Origin: Propionicimonas sp.
GTDB lineage: Bacteria; Actinomycetota; Actinomycetes; Propionibacteriales; Propionibacteriaceae
Assembly (NCBI RefSeq): GCF_029975155.1
Contig: NZ_JARKPQ010000200.1
Location: forward strand, 106,725 to 170,724
DNA length: 64,000 nucleotides
Direction: 5' to 3'
Position 1 is the first letter of the stretch. Each line of letters begins with the position of its first letter. The position numbers and the translations under genes were made by a program. Of this stretch, positions 26,345 through 35,140 are shown piece after piece. Below the pieces are notes generated by a model that did not search any database, had not been told where the DNA came from, and was given only the letters and a program-made list of their open reading frames with translations.

Positions 26345-27207
26345 GCGCGGGCGGTGAGGTGTTCTGGCGTCTCCAGTCGGCGGCACGCTCGGCAGCGGCG
26401 AAGGCTGGGACGGGTGCGCCGACGCAGGAGTATCTGATCCGGCACACGCTGGAGTCGTTCCTGGATCGCCTCACCCGGACCGCCCATGCCGAGGACTTCG
26501 TCCTCAAGGGCGGGATCCTGCTTGCCGCCTACGGCGTACGGCGCCCCACCAAGGACGCGGACGCGAACGCCATCGGGGCGGACGTCACCGCAGATCACCT
26601 CATCGCGGTCGTTCACGACATCGCCGCTGTCCATACCGATGACGGGGTGGTGTTCGATCTCGACTCGATTAGCGTGCAGGAGATCCGCGAGCACGCCGAC
26701 TACCCCGGATTCCGGGTGCGCGTCGGTGTGTCGATCGGGCCGTGGAAGGGCACCGCCGCGTGGGATGTCTCCACCGGAGATCCGATCGTGCCCGCTCCTC
26801 GTCAGGTGCGCATCGACCGCGTCCTGGGCGACCCGATTGTGCTGCTCGGCTACGCGCCCGAGACGACGATCGCTGAGAAGGGCGTCACCATCCTGGAACG
26901 GGGAATCACCAGCACGAGGTGGCGCGACTACGTCGACATTGTCCAGCTCGCCCGGCAGGGCATCGACACTGACGAACTGCTCCGCTCCGCGCGAGCAGTG
27001 GCCCGCTACCGCGGCGTCACCCTCGAGCCCATCGCGCCCTACGTCGTCGGCTACGGGCAAGTCGGTCAGGCCAAATGGGCGGTATGGCGTCGCAAGGAAC
27101 GACTGGAGGAGGTCTGTGAAGCAGACCTCGACGGGCAGATCGCGCTGGTGGCCTCTTACCTGGATCCCGTGTTCAGCCAGGGGGACACCGCGCCGCCTCG
27201 CACATAG
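26341..27207 (+). CDS. AbiEii-type nucleotidyltransferase toxin
   Basis: 288 aa. FVLKGGILLAAYGVRRPTKD followed by ADAN is the nucleotidyltransferase core of AbiEii/AbiGii proteins (KGG...R.T.D.D). Here the second acidic residue appears as DADAN rather than the common DIDL, worth checking for activity. LLGYAPETTIAEKGVTILERG and RWRDYVDIVQLAR are further family blocks. AbiEii toxins modify tRNA or other targets and cause abortive infection. The GTG start overlaps the antitoxin stop by 4 bases. Confidence 0.88.
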   Translation: MSAGGEVFWRLQSAARSAAAKAGTGAPTQEYLIRHTLESFLDRLTRTAHAEDFVLKGGILLAAYGVRRPTKDADANAIGADVTADHLIAVVHDIAAVHTDDGVVFDLDSISVQEIREHADYPGFRVRVGVSIGPWKGTAAWDVSTGDPIVPAPRQVRIDRVLGDPIVLLGYAPETTIAEKGVTILERGITSTRWRDYVDIVQLARQGIDTDELLRSARAVARYRGVTLEPIAPYVVGYGQVGQAKWAVWRRKERLEEVCEADLDGQIALVASYLDPVFSQGDTAPPRT

Positions 27208-27236
27208 CACGCGTCCGTGCCCGAAGCGTTGGAGGC

Positions 27237-28848
27237 ATGACTGCTACAACAACAGAGAGTCCGTTGTCTCCGCTTCGGGCTGTGTCCTATGTCCGTGTGT
27301 CCACCCTCGATCAGGCTCGTCGCGGTTCTGAACCCGAGGGGTTGTCGATTCCCGCGCAGCGGGAAGCGAACCGGCGGCGGGCGTTGGAGATGGGTGCCCT
27401 CGTGGTCGCGGAGTTCGTCGAACGTGGTCGCTCCGGCAGGTCGAATCGAACGGCCCGAGTTGCGGCGGATGCTGACCTACATCCAGGACCGGCCGGTGGA
27501 CTTCGTGATCGTGCACAAGATCGACCGCCTCGCCCGCAACCGGGCCGACGACGCGGCGATCACGAAGACGATCCAGGGAGCGGGTGCGTACCTGGTCTCT
27601 ACCACTGAGGCGATCAGCACGACACCGAGCGGGAGGCTGCTGCATGGGATCATGGCGTCCATCGCGGAGTTCTACTCCCAGAACCTCGCCACCGAGGTGA
27701 TGAAGGGGATGCGACAGAAGGCCATCCAGGGAGGAACGCCGGGGCGGGCACCGCTCGGCTATCTCAACGAGCGTCGCATCGACGACGGCCGCGAAGTCCG
27801 CACCATCACGGTCGACCCGGAACGCGCCGAGCACGTCATCTGGGCATTCCGCGCCTATGCCACCGGCGAGTGGAGCGTCACCCGCCTGACCGCCGAACTG
27901 GGATCACGTGGCCTGACGACCAGGCCGGGACCGAACACCCCGGCAGTGCCGTTGACGGTGAACGGGCTGCACCGTCTGCTCCGCCGCCCGTATTACAAGG
28001 GCGTCGTCGTCCATAACGGCGTCGTACATCCCGGGCGGCACGAGCCCCTGATCGATCCGGTGACCTGGGCGACTGTGCAGGACATCCTCACCAGCCGCCG
28101 CAACGGGGAACGCTCACGCGAGCATGACCACTACCTCAAGGGCACGGTGTTCTGCGTCGAGTGCGGCAGGCGGCTGATCGTGCAGCACACCCGCACCAAG
28201 ACCGGCCGGGTCTACGAGTACTTCGTCTGCCATCGACGCCGCGACGCCACCTGCCCGCAACGCAAGGCCCTGCCGATCGCCCAAGTCGAGCAGCGGGTCG
28301 AGAACCTCTACCGCACGATCGAGCTGAACCCCGGCCAACGCGAACACATCGAACAGATCATGCTCGCGAAGCTCCACCGACAACAGGCAGCCAACGACCA
28401 GCGCCTCGAAGCGATCACCATCGAGGCCCAGACGGTCGAAACGAACCAGGCCAAGCTGCTCGAGGCCTATTACGCCGACGCCGTCCCTCGCGAGCTGTTC
28501 CTCACCCACCAGCGACGGCTCAACGCCGAGCAGACGAGCCTCGTCCGCGAGAGGGCGAAGCTGGAGTCCGAGAACATCGAGATCCGGCAGCGCGTCCGCG
28601 ATGCCCTCGACCTGCTCCAGGACGTCCACGCCACATACTCGAATGCGCCAGCGACGGTAAGGAAGCAGCTCAACCGGGTCATCTTCGCCGGGATCTTCCT
28701 CGGCCCCGAACCGGCGCCGATCCGCGCCGAGCTCAACGAGCCCTTCGCCAGCATCACCCAACCCGGAGGAGATCCCGGCAACCCAAGTCGCCGTAGTAGA
28801 ACCGCTCCGGCGATGAAGCAAAGACAACCTACTCGAACCACGTGCTGA
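27237..28848 (+). pseudogene. Large serine recombinase, frameshifted
   Basis: The N-terminal catalytic segment (AVSYVRVSTLDQARRGSEPE, with the nucleophilic Ser) is read from 27237. The continuation (IERPELRRMLTYIQDRPVDF, HKIDRLARNR, SGRLLHGIMASIAEFYSQNL) is in the next frame. The shift lies at about 27445-27455 and is explained by one extra base or two missing bases. The rest includes the recombinase domain, a zinc ribbon (CVECGRRL ... CHRRRDATCPQ) and a coiled coil. Restored, the protein would have about 535 aa. It could be a true inactivating mutation or a sequencing error. The last ~15 residues lie beyond the att repeat. Confidence 0.85.
28780..28803 (+). repeat. Right attachment-site repeat (attR) of the genomic island
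   Basis: Matches 16832-16855 at 20 of 24 positions, with a 12-bp identical core. It lies inside the 3' end of the recombinase gene, so excision would swap the last codons of that gene. Confidence 0.7.
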
Positions 28849-28963
28849 TGCCAGCAAAACTCCTGGTCAGCCCAGGGTTGACCGTGCGCCCGGAGACCGC
28901 TGAGGCCGCCCTCTCGGGCGGCCTCACAAGCGTCGATCTGCACTTTTGATAAGAGCAACTGGG

Positions 28964-29036
28964 TGGAGCATAGGGGACTCGAACCCCTGACCCCCTGCTT
29001 GCAAAGCAGGTGCTCTACCAACTGAGCTAATGCCCC
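28964..29036 (-). tRNA. tRNA-Ala (anticodon UGC)
   Basis: 73 nt on the minus strand. The acceptor stem GGGGCAT/ATGCTCC (one G-U), D-arm AGCTCAGTTGGTAGAGC, anticodon stem CCTGC/GCAGG with loop TTTGCAA, and a T-arm with GGTTCGAGTCC are all present. The 3' CCA is not encoded. The 3' end faces the island. Confidence 0.97.
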
Positions 29037-29119
29037 CGCGGCGCCCATTGTGGCATCAGCGGGGAGCGGCGCCCAAACCATGCTGTGCACGCGTCCGACG
29101 AGCTCGCCGACGCCTGTCG

Positions 29120-29197
29120 TGTCGGGATTCCGCCACTTGAGGTGTCCCACCCTGCCCAGACGTCACACCCAGGGACTTGAGCGGCGAGATCACGACA
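29120..29197 (-). repeat. 78-bp palindromic element, copy A
   Basis: Terminal arms of about 22 nt (TGTCGGGATTCCGCCACTTG and its imperfect complement ending GATCACGACA) enclose a less conserved middle. Exactly 78 bp, as in the four other copies. The orientation is judged from an internal GTGACG-like block. Confidence 0.75.
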
Positions 29198-29280
29198 GCC
29201 GGGACGCGATCTGTCCGCGCCGCTCCAGGCAATCCCCCCAGCTACACGACCGCGCCGCCCGGCCCACTCTTTCCCGAACC

Positions 29281-29358
29281 TGTCGTGATGCGGCCACTCA
29301 ACGACCGTGGCGTGACGGCAGAGGCAGCTGGGACTCCCAGCTTGGCCAGATCACGACA
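29281..29358 (+). repeat. 78-bp palindromic element, copy B
   Basis: Left arm TGTCGTGATGCGGCCACT, right arm TTGGCCAGATCACGACA, with GTGACGG and GGGACT inside. It lies 83 bp from copy A, in the 410-bp gap between tRNA-Ala and the DUF5318 gene, which otherwise shows no gene. Confidence 0.8.
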
Positions 29359-29446
29359 ACACTCCAGGCGCTGCTCGCCCACCCGGGCGCTTGCGGTGAG
29401 GAGCCCTGAATCGCCGAATTGGGAGGCGGCATCTACCCTTGAACCT

Positions 29447-29866
29447 ATGTGGTCCAGGCGGGAAGAGGTCGACTACGCCCTGCAGCGGCGCAACACGCTG
29501 CAGGCGCTGAAGCGACCCCAGCGCGTCCTGGAAGGCACCAACGTGTGTGACGCCGACCCGCTCCTGCTCCGTGCTGCACAGCATCACGGCGAGGAGTCCG
29601 CGGTGCCCTGTCCCATCTGTGATGCGCCCCGATTGCTGAACCTGAACTACGTGTTCGGCGAGCAGCTCGGCCAGTACTCCGGACGGATCAAGTCCACCGT
29701 CGAGCTGGAGGAGATGCAGTCGGAGTACGGCGAGTTCACCGTCCGTGTGGTGGAGGTGTGCGTCGACTGCGGCTGGAACCACATGATCGCGTCCTACCTG
29801 CTCGGGGACGGCGTCCGCCGCCGTCCGCCGCGCCGCCAGCAGACCGTCGAGGACATCTATGGCTGA
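29447..29866 (+). CDS. DUF5318 family protein
   Basis: 139 aa. Conserved features of DUF5318 are present: YALQRRNTLQAL, DVCDADPLLLRAA-like NVCDADPLLLRAA, and two CxxC pairs (CPICDAP and VEVCVDCGWNH) suggesting a zinc-binding rubredoxin-like knuckle. It directly precedes and overlaps the PBP gene, as in mycobacteria (Rv0049-ponA1), which supports a role linked to cell-wall synthesis. A TACCCT box lies about 6 nt before the ATG, so the transcript may be leaderless. Confidence 0.88.
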   Translation: MWSRREEVDYALQRRNTLQALKRPQRVLEGTNVCDADPLLLRAAQHHGEESAVPCPICDAPRLLNLNYVFGEQLGQYSGRIKSTVELEEMQSEYGEFTVRVVEVCVDCGWNHMIASYLLGDGVRRRPPRRQQTVEDIYG

Positions 29867-32045
29867 ACCCAAACGCTCCGCCGGCCAGCGGGGACCGACC
29901 ACCAAGTCAGGCAAGAAGAAGCGCAGCCTGTGGGTGCGGATCCCGTTGTGGATCCTCTCGATGCTGGTGATCGTCGGGGTGATCGGCGCCGGCGTGGTCG
30001 CGTGGGCCTACACCACCATCAAGCTGCCCGACCCCAACTCCGACTTCAGCACCAACACCACCTTCGTCTACTACAACGACGGCAAGACGAAGATCGGCTC
30101 CTTCCAGGTGCAGAACCGGCAGTCGATCAGCTACGACCAGATGCCCCAGCACGTGAAGGACGCGGTCGTCGCCGCAGAGAACCGCACGTTCTGGACCGAC
30201 CCCGGCATCTCCGCGACCGGCCTGTTCCGCGCGGCCCTGGGCCTGGTCGGCCTCGCCCCGGCGGACGCGACGGCCACCGGCGGCGGCTCCACGATCACCC
30301 AGCAGTACATCAAGATCATGTACCTGACGTCGGAGAAGAGCTTCACCCGCAAGGCGAAGGAGCTCCTGCTGGCGACCAAGATGGGCCAGGATCTCAGCAA
30401 GCAGGACATCCTCGAGGGCTACCTCAACACCGTCTACTTCGGCCGCGGCGCCTACGGCATCGAGGCGGCGGCCCAGGCCTACTTCAAGGTCCCCGCGGCC
30501 AAGCTCGACCTCGCCCAGTCCGTGGCGCTGGCCGCGATCCTGAACTCGCCGGGCAACCTCGACCCCGCCAGCGGCAAGCAGGAGGCCGCCGACTTGCTCG
30601 AGCGGTACCAGTACACGCTCAACGGCATGGTGGACATGAGTGCCATCACCCCCGCCGAGCGCGCCGAGATCTACGACAAGCTGCCCAAGTTCCCCAAACA
30701 GGCGAAGAACTCGGCCTACGGCGGCCCGAAGGGCTTCCTGCTGAGCATGGTGAAGAAGGAGCTGCTGGCCAACGGCTTCACCGAGAGTCAGATCAGCGGC
30801 GGCGGCTACAAGGTCGTCACCACCTTCGACGCGGACGCCCAGGACGCCGCGGTCTCCGCAGCCCAGACCATGACCCTGCAGGCGGCCGGGGGCAGCAAGA
30901 AGGCGGCCAAGCAACTGCACGCCGGCCTGGCCTCCGTCGACAACGCGACCGGTGGGGTGATCGCCCTGTACGGCGGTCCCGACTTCCTGGAGAGTCAGCT
31001 GAACTGGGCCGCGACTCCCCGTCCGACCGGTTCGACGTTCAAGCCTTACGCGCTCACCGCGGCCCTGCGCAACGGCTGGACGCTCAACGACAAGCTCAAC
31101 GGCAACTCGTTCACGCCGAAGGGCGACCCGGTCCCGGTGACCAACGGCGGCTACAACTACGGCCGGATCACCCTGCAGACGGCCACGACCAAGTCGGTGA
31201 ACTCCGCCTACGTCGACCTGGTCACGCAGATCGATGACGGTCCCGCCAAGGTGCAGCAGGCTGCCCTCGACGCTGGAATTCCCGAGGACGGACACTGGGA
31301 TCTCAGCAACCGGATCCCCCTCGGCAACTCCGAGGTGAGCGCGGTCCATCAAGCCGCCAGCTACTCGACCTTCGCGAACAGTGGCCTGCGCCACGACGCG
31401 CACGTGGTCGCCGAGGTCGTCGGCCCCGATGGCAACAGGGACTTCACTGCGGACACCGAGGGCACCCAGACCATTGAGGTCGACGTCGCGACCGATGTCA
31501 CCTACGCGCTCACCAAGGTCACCCAGGACGGCACCGCCTACCGGGCCGCGAGCCTGGGCTATCCGGTCGCCGGCAAGACCGGGACGGTGGGCTACCCGGT
31601 CAAGGTGACCAAGAAAGCTGGATCCAGGTCATACACGGTCACCGAGCGGCAGACCCGAGCGGTCTGGTTCGTCGGCTACACCAAGCAGATCACCACAGCG
31701 GTGGTCTTCGTGAAGGGCGCGCAGGGGACCAGCGACCTCGGGCGTGCGTTCTACGGCTCGGGTTACCCCCTGTCGACGTGGCTGGCCTACATGACCAAGG
31801 CGATGGACGGGAAGGAGCGGCTGTCGTTCGACCCGCCGACCCACCGTTCGTCCACGCAGAAGCCCGAATCGAAGCCCAAGCCGAAACCGAAGCCTACCGA
31901 GACGGCGACCGCGGCCCCGACGGAGACGCCGACGGCGACCACGGAGCCGACGACCCAGCCGACCCAGCCGAGCACCGAACCGACGACGCAACCTTCGGAG
32001 ACCGCTGAGGCGAAACCGACCAGTTCGGGCACCAAGGCACCCTAG
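29859..32045 (+). CDS. ponA: Bifunctional class A penicillin-binding protein (transglycosylase/transpeptidase)
   Basis: 728 aa. A basic N-terminus and one membrane helix (about 28-50) lead to the GT51 glycosyltransferase domain (VVAAENRTFW, GGSTITQQY, FGRGAYGIEAAAQAYF). The transpeptidase domain follows, with TGSTFKPYA (SxxK serine near 391), SVNSAY (SxN) and GKTGT (KTG near 571). The Lys/Pro/Thr-rich tail of about 75 residues is typical of actinobacterial PonA. It polymerises and crosslinks peptidoglycan outside the membrane. The ATG overlaps the DUF5318 stop by 8 bases. Confidence 0.95.
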   Translation: MAEPKRSAGQRGPTTKSGKKKRSLWVRIPLWILSMLVIVGVIGAGVVAWAYTTIKLPDPNSDFSTNTTFVYYNDGKTKIGSFQVQNRQSISYDQMPQHVKDAVVAAENRTFWTDPGISATGLFRAALGLVGLAPADATATGGGSTITQQYIKIMYLTSEKSFTRKAKELLLATKMGQDLSKQDILEGYLNTVYFGRGAYGIEAAAQAYFKVPAAKLDLAQSVALAAILNSPGNLDPASGKQEAADLLERYQYTLNGMVDMSAITPAERAEIYDKLPKFPKQAKNSAYGGPKGFLLSMVKKELLANGFTESQISGGGYKVVTTFDADAQDAAVSAAQTMTLQAAGGSKKAAKQLHAGLASVDNATGGVIALYGGPDFLESQLNWAATPRPTGSTFKPYALTAALRNGWTLNDKLNGNSFTPKGDPVPVTNGGYNYGRITLQTATTKSVNSAYVDLVTQIDDGPAKVQQAALDAGIPEDGHWDLSNRIPLGNSEVSAVHQAASYSTFANSGLRHDAHVVAEVVGPDGNRDFTADTEGTQTIEVDVATDVTYALTKVTQDGTAYRAASLGYPVAGKTGTVGYPVKVTKKAGSRSYTVTERQTRAVWFVGYTKQITTAVVFVKGAQGTSDLGRAFYGSGYPLSTWLAYMTKAMDGKERLSFDPPTHRSSTQKPESKPKPKPKPTETATAAPTETPTATTEPTTQPTQPSTEPTTQPSETAEAKPTSSGTKAP

Positions 32046-32054
32046 GATCGCGGC

Positions 32055-33410
32055 GTGACCAACCCTGCGCCGACGCTGTCGGGGGTGCTCGGCGGCCCGC
32101 TCGGCCGGCACGCCGGTCCCGGCGGCAGATGGCGATCCCCCGGCCTGTGGGCCTACCTCACGCTGACGCTCTCGTGGCTGATCGTCATGGTCCGCCAGGT
32201 GCCGTGCAACAGCGGTCACCAGGACAACCAGTTCCTGCCCTGGATGTGCTACTCCGACATCCCCGTCCTGTACTACTGGCGCGGACTGAAGGACGGCCAG
32301 ATCCCCTTCCTCCAGAGCGACCTCGAGTACCCCGTGCTGACCGGGGCGTTCATGGAGCTCTCCCGCCGGTTCGTCCTGATGCTCGGTGGCGAGAGCCGTC
32401 CGGGCCTCAGTGACGCCGAGGTCACCCACGCCACCCAGCTGTTCTTCGGGGTCACGGCCCTGCTGCTCTTCGTCCTGTTCGGCGTGCTGATCTGGGCGCA
32501 GCTGCGGATGCACCGCCCGTGGGACGCCCTGATGATCGCCGCGTCCCCGGCCATCTGGACGGCTGGCCTGATCAACTGGGACGCGCTGGTGCTGGCCCTG
32601 ACCGCCCTGGCGCTGCTGGCCTGGTCGCGGCAGAAGCCGCTGTGGACGGGAGTGTGGCTGGGCCTGGGGGTCGCGGCGAAGCTGTATCCCGTCCTGCTGC
32701 TCGTGCCCTTGACCGTGCTGTGCGTGCGGGCGAACCGGTGGCGTCCGCTGGTGCTGGCCTACGTCGGGACGGCGCTGTCGTGGGTCGCGGTGAACCTCCC
32801 GGTCTACCTCGCGACGCCGCAGGGCTGGCTGAACTTCTGGACGTTCAACGCCGACCGTGGCGGCGACCTGGGCTCGCTGTGGTACGCGCTGAACCTGCTG
32901 GACATCGAGATCGGGTCGGTCTCGCGGCTGGTGGCAGCGCTGATGGTCGTGGGCACCATCGTGATCTGTGCGCTGCTGCTGCTCGCCCCGCGGCGTCCGC
33001 GCCTCGCGCAGGGGGCGTTCCTGATCGTGGCCCTGTTCGTGATCGTGAACAAGGTGTACTCGCCGCAGTACGTGCTGTGGCTGCTGCCGCTGCTGGTGCT
33101 GGCCCGGCCGCGCTGGCTGGACTGGGTGGTGTTCACGATCGCCGAGACCGCCTACTTCGCCGCGATCTGGGGGCACCTGGCCGGACAGATGACCAACGGG
33201 GCCGGTCAGGACCGGCTGTACGTGCTGTCGATCCTGGTGAGGATCGGCGTGCAGCTGTGGCTCTGCGCCCGCGTGGTGCGGGACATGTACGACCCGCGGC
33301 GGGACATCGTCCGCGCCGGCGGCCTGGACGACCCGGACGGCGGGGTGCTGGACGGCGCGCCGGACGTGGCCTGGGTGACCCGCCTGACCCGCGGACTCCC
33401 GGCCACATGA
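32055..33410 (+). CDS. GT87-type (DUF2029) polyprenyl-phosphomannose glycosyltransferase
   Basis: 451 aa with roughly ten membrane helices. The periplasmic loop after helix 1 contains CYSDIPVLYYWRGLKDGQIPFLQSDLEYP, matching the DUF2029/PimE-like pattern of an acidic catalytic loop (Asp) and a DLEYP motif. It would transfer mannose from a polyprenyl-phosphate donor onto a lipid or wall glycan outside the membrane. The gene follows ponA by 9 bp, in the same order as Rv0051 after ponA1. It starts with GTG. Confidence 0.85.
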   Translation: MTNPAPTLSGVLGGPLGRHAGPGGRWRSPGLWAYLTLTLSWLIVMVRQVPCNSGHQDNQFLPWMCYSDIPVLYYWRGLKDGQIPFLQSDLEYPVLTGAFMELSRRFVLMLGGESRPGLSDAEVTHATQLFFGVTALLLFVLFGVLIWAQLRMHRPWDALMIAASPAIWTAGLINWDALVLALTALALLAWSRQKPLWTGVWLGLGVAAKLYPVLLLVPLTVLCVRANRWRPLVLAYVGTALSWVAVNLPVYLATPQGWLNFWTFNADRGGDLGSLWYALNLLDIEIGSVSRLVAALMVVGTIVICALLLLAPRRPRLAQGAFLIVALFVIVNKVYSPQYVLWLLPLLVLARPRWLDWVVFTIAETAYFAAIWGHLAGQMTNGAGQDRLYVLSILVRIGVQLWLCARVVRDMYDPRRDIVRAGGLDDPDGGVLDGAPDVAWVTRLTRGLPAT

Positions 33411-34531
33411 GTCCGGCCGCGGTGGCGGCGCCCCGCCGGCAACGCGCTCGGTCCACCGCCCGCGCGGACGCCCGGCTGGTCGTGCAGGCGTGGTTCGGCA
33501 CACGGCTGCTGATGGCGGTGGTCGCGGTGTGGGTGATGCTCACCGAGCACCGCTCGCTCGGCGACGTGTTCGGCAACTGGGACGTCGTGCACTACCTGGG
33601 CATCGCCCGGGACGGCTACGCGGAGGCCAATTCGATCGCGTTCTTCCCCGGCTGGCCGTTGCTGATCCGACTGGTCTCGCTGCCGGGGCTGCCGCCGCTG
33701 CTGGCGGGAATGATGCTGACGCTGATCGCGTCCGGGGTCGCGGCGGCTGCGCTGTACCGGCTGGGTGGGGCGCCGGCCGCGATCGCCTGGCTGCTGGCGC
33801 CGACGGCGGTCTTCACGCTGGTGCCGTACACCGAGGCGGTGTTCTGCGCGGTCGCCTTCTGGGCGTGGGAGCGGGCCACGGCCCGGCAGTGGGGAGCGGC
33901 GGCGGCGCTGGCGGCCGTGGCCGCGTCCGTCCGCGTGTCGGGGGTGTTCCTGGTGGCGGCGCTGGCCGTGCTCGCCCTGACCCAGCCCGGCCCGGTGAAG
34001 GAGCGTGGACGCCGGCTGCTCTGGCTGGCGATCCCGGTCGCGGTCGTTGCGGCGTACATCGGCTACCTCTACACGCTCACGCACAGCTGGACGGCGTGGT
34101 TCGACGCGCAGGCCAGCGGCTGGGCGCGCGGTTTCGCCACGCCGTGGGAGTCTCTGCAGCACACACTCAGCGTGCTGGAGCCGGGCGCCTACGCCGACCA
34201 CCCGGAGTGGCGCTGGGTGTTCCTCGCCGAGATCATCAGCATGGCCGTCGGCCTGCTGGTGACCCTGGCCTGCCTGGTGCAGCGGCGTTGGGGCGAGGCC
34301 ACCTGGGTCGGCGTGCAGGTCGTGGCGTTCGGCACGTCCTACTGGTACATGAGCGTCAACCGCGCCGTCCTGCTGTGGTTCCCGCTGTGGACGCTGTTGG
34401 GCCGCCTCGGCGAGGGCCGGCGGAAGCTGCCGGTGTGGCGGATGGTGCTGCTGATCGCACTGGTGCTTGCTGCCCTGGTCGTCCAGGTCGCCTGGGCCTG
34501 GCTGTTCTTCACCGGCCGCTGGGCGAGCTGA
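33407..34531 (+). CDS. PIG-V-like GT-C mannosyltransferase
   Basis: 374 aa, multi-helix membrane protein. An early extracytoplasmic loop holds GNWDVVHYLGIARDGY (WD...Y catalytic-type motif of PIG-V/GT76 proteins), followed by IAFFPGWPLLIRL. The ATG lies in an ATGA overlap with the GT87 gene, so the two are coupled. A role in mannosylation of a lipoglycan or protein at the outer face of the membrane is inferred from the fold and partner gene. Confidence 0.83.
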   Translation: MSPAAVAAPRRQRARSTARADARLVVQAWFGTRLLMAVVAVWVMLTEHRSLGDVFGNWDVVHYLGIARDGYAEANSIAFFPGWPLLIRLVSLPGLPPLLAGMMLTLIASGVAAAALYRLGGAPAAIAWLLAPTAVFTLVPYTEAVFCAVAFWAWERATARQWGAAAALAAVAASVRVSGVFLVAALAVLALTQPGPVKERGRRLLWLAIPVAVVAAYIGYLYTLTHSWTAWFDAQASGWARGFATPWESLQHTLSVLEPGAYADHPEWRWVFLAEIISMAVGLLVTLACLVQRRWGEATWVGVQVVAFGTSYWYMSVNRAVLLWFPLWTLLGRLGEGRRKLPVWRMVLLIALVLAALVVQVAWAWLFFTGRWAS

Positions 34532-34574
34532 ACGAGAAATCCGTCAGCGTCGGCCAGCGTCCCTCCGGGCGCTT

Positions 34575-34799
34575 CTACTCGCGCGTGCGTGGGAAGAGGT
34601 CTGCGATGTCGATCTCAAGGGTGCGAGCCAGCTTCGCGATCACATCGAGCGTCGGATTGCGGACCCCTCGTTCCACCCCGCTCACATACGTGCGGTCCAG
34701 CTCGGCGCGATGAGCGAACTCCTCCTGCGACCATCCCCGATCAGTGCGCAATGCACGTAGCCGGGCCCCGAACGCAACGCGTTGCGATAGCGGGGCCAT
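34575..34799 (-). CDS. XRE-family HTH regulator
   Basis: 74 aa. A single Cro/C1 domain: FGARLRALRTDRGWSQEEFA, HRAELDRTYVSGVERGVRNP, LDVIAKLARTLEIDIADLF. ATG 34799 gives exactly this domain. Proteins of this type regulate restriction-modification or toxin genes, but no partner is adjacent on this strand. It may be an orphan left by deletion in this decaying region. Confidence 0.85.
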   Translation of the reverse strand: MAPLSQRVAFGARLRALRTDRGWSQEEFAHRAELDRTYVSGVERGVRNPTLDVIAKLARTLEIDIADLFPRTRE

Positions 34800-34829
34800 G
34801 GCCCCATAGTCCCGCTGATGATGACGATC

Positions 34830-34844
34830 AGTCCACGGACTATA
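34830..34844 (-). promoter_or_regulatory. Operator-like palindrome over a -10 box upstream of the XRE gene
   Basis: AGTCCACGGACT (34830-34841; AGTCC/GGACT arms) overlaps a minus-strand TATAGT box (34839-34844), 31-45 nt upstream of the XRE start. The arrangement suggests autorepression. Confidence 0.4.
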
Positions 34845-34873
34845 AGTCATATTATGGCCGCAGGAAGGCTCAT

Positions 34874-35091
34874 TCACTGTGCGTCAGCGAGACCTCGCCG
34901 GGTGACGGTCTGCCCGCTCGCGGTGGTCTCCGGAGCCGCCGGGCTGGCCTGCTCCGTGGATGGCGCCGACGCGGCCGGCACGGTGGTGGCTCCCTCGGTT
35001 GGGACCACCGGGGCGCTGGGGCGCCCGAGCACGCGGTGAAACCGAAGGCTGCGATGACGATAGTGGCCCAGGTGGCGATACGTCGGTTCAT
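34874..35091 (-). pseudogene. Disrupted lipoprotein, N-terminal half
   Basis: A GAGAAGGG site precedes ATG 35091. MNRRIATWATIVIAAFGFTA followed by Cys is a lipoprotein signal with lipobox FTAC. A frame change just after the lipobox (in a GGGCGCCCC run) is needed to reach the Thr/Pro/Ala-rich linker (VVPTEGATTVPAASAPSTEQ) that normally follows. The coding sense then stops at 34874. It looks like the first half of a small actinobacterial lipoprotein whose second half lies on the other strand (35141-35383). Confidence 0.5.
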
Positions 35092-35140
35092 GACGGTAAC
35101 CCTTCTCGATCTGTGGCGCCGCAGCAGAGCAGCACTGCAC

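Larger units (their letters stand above)
16832..28803. mobile_element. Integrated genomic (defence) island, about 12 kb
   Basis: Bounded by the 24-bp imperfect direct repeats at 16832-16855 and 28780-28803. Contents in order are a small HTH peptide, a 1320-aa nuclease-like/NTPase-like protein, an 86-aa ORF, a 1389-aa nuclease-STAND protein, AbiEi/AbiEii and a large serine recombinase, all on the plus strand. The recombinase is frameshifted, so the island may no longer excise. A tRNA-Ala gene begins 160 bp to the right. Boundaries come from the repeat alone; the functional label comes from the cargo. Confidence 0.7.

Noticed and set aside
28964..29036. tRNA-Ala as the integration site of the island
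   Set aside because: No copy of the tRNA 3' end is found at the left boundary; the direct repeat lies 160 bp away inside the recombinase gene, so proximity alone is not evidence.
31629..33503. 624-codon minus-strand open frame across ponA and the GT87 gene
   Set aside because: Arg/Gln-rich antisense shadow of well-recognised plus-strand genes.
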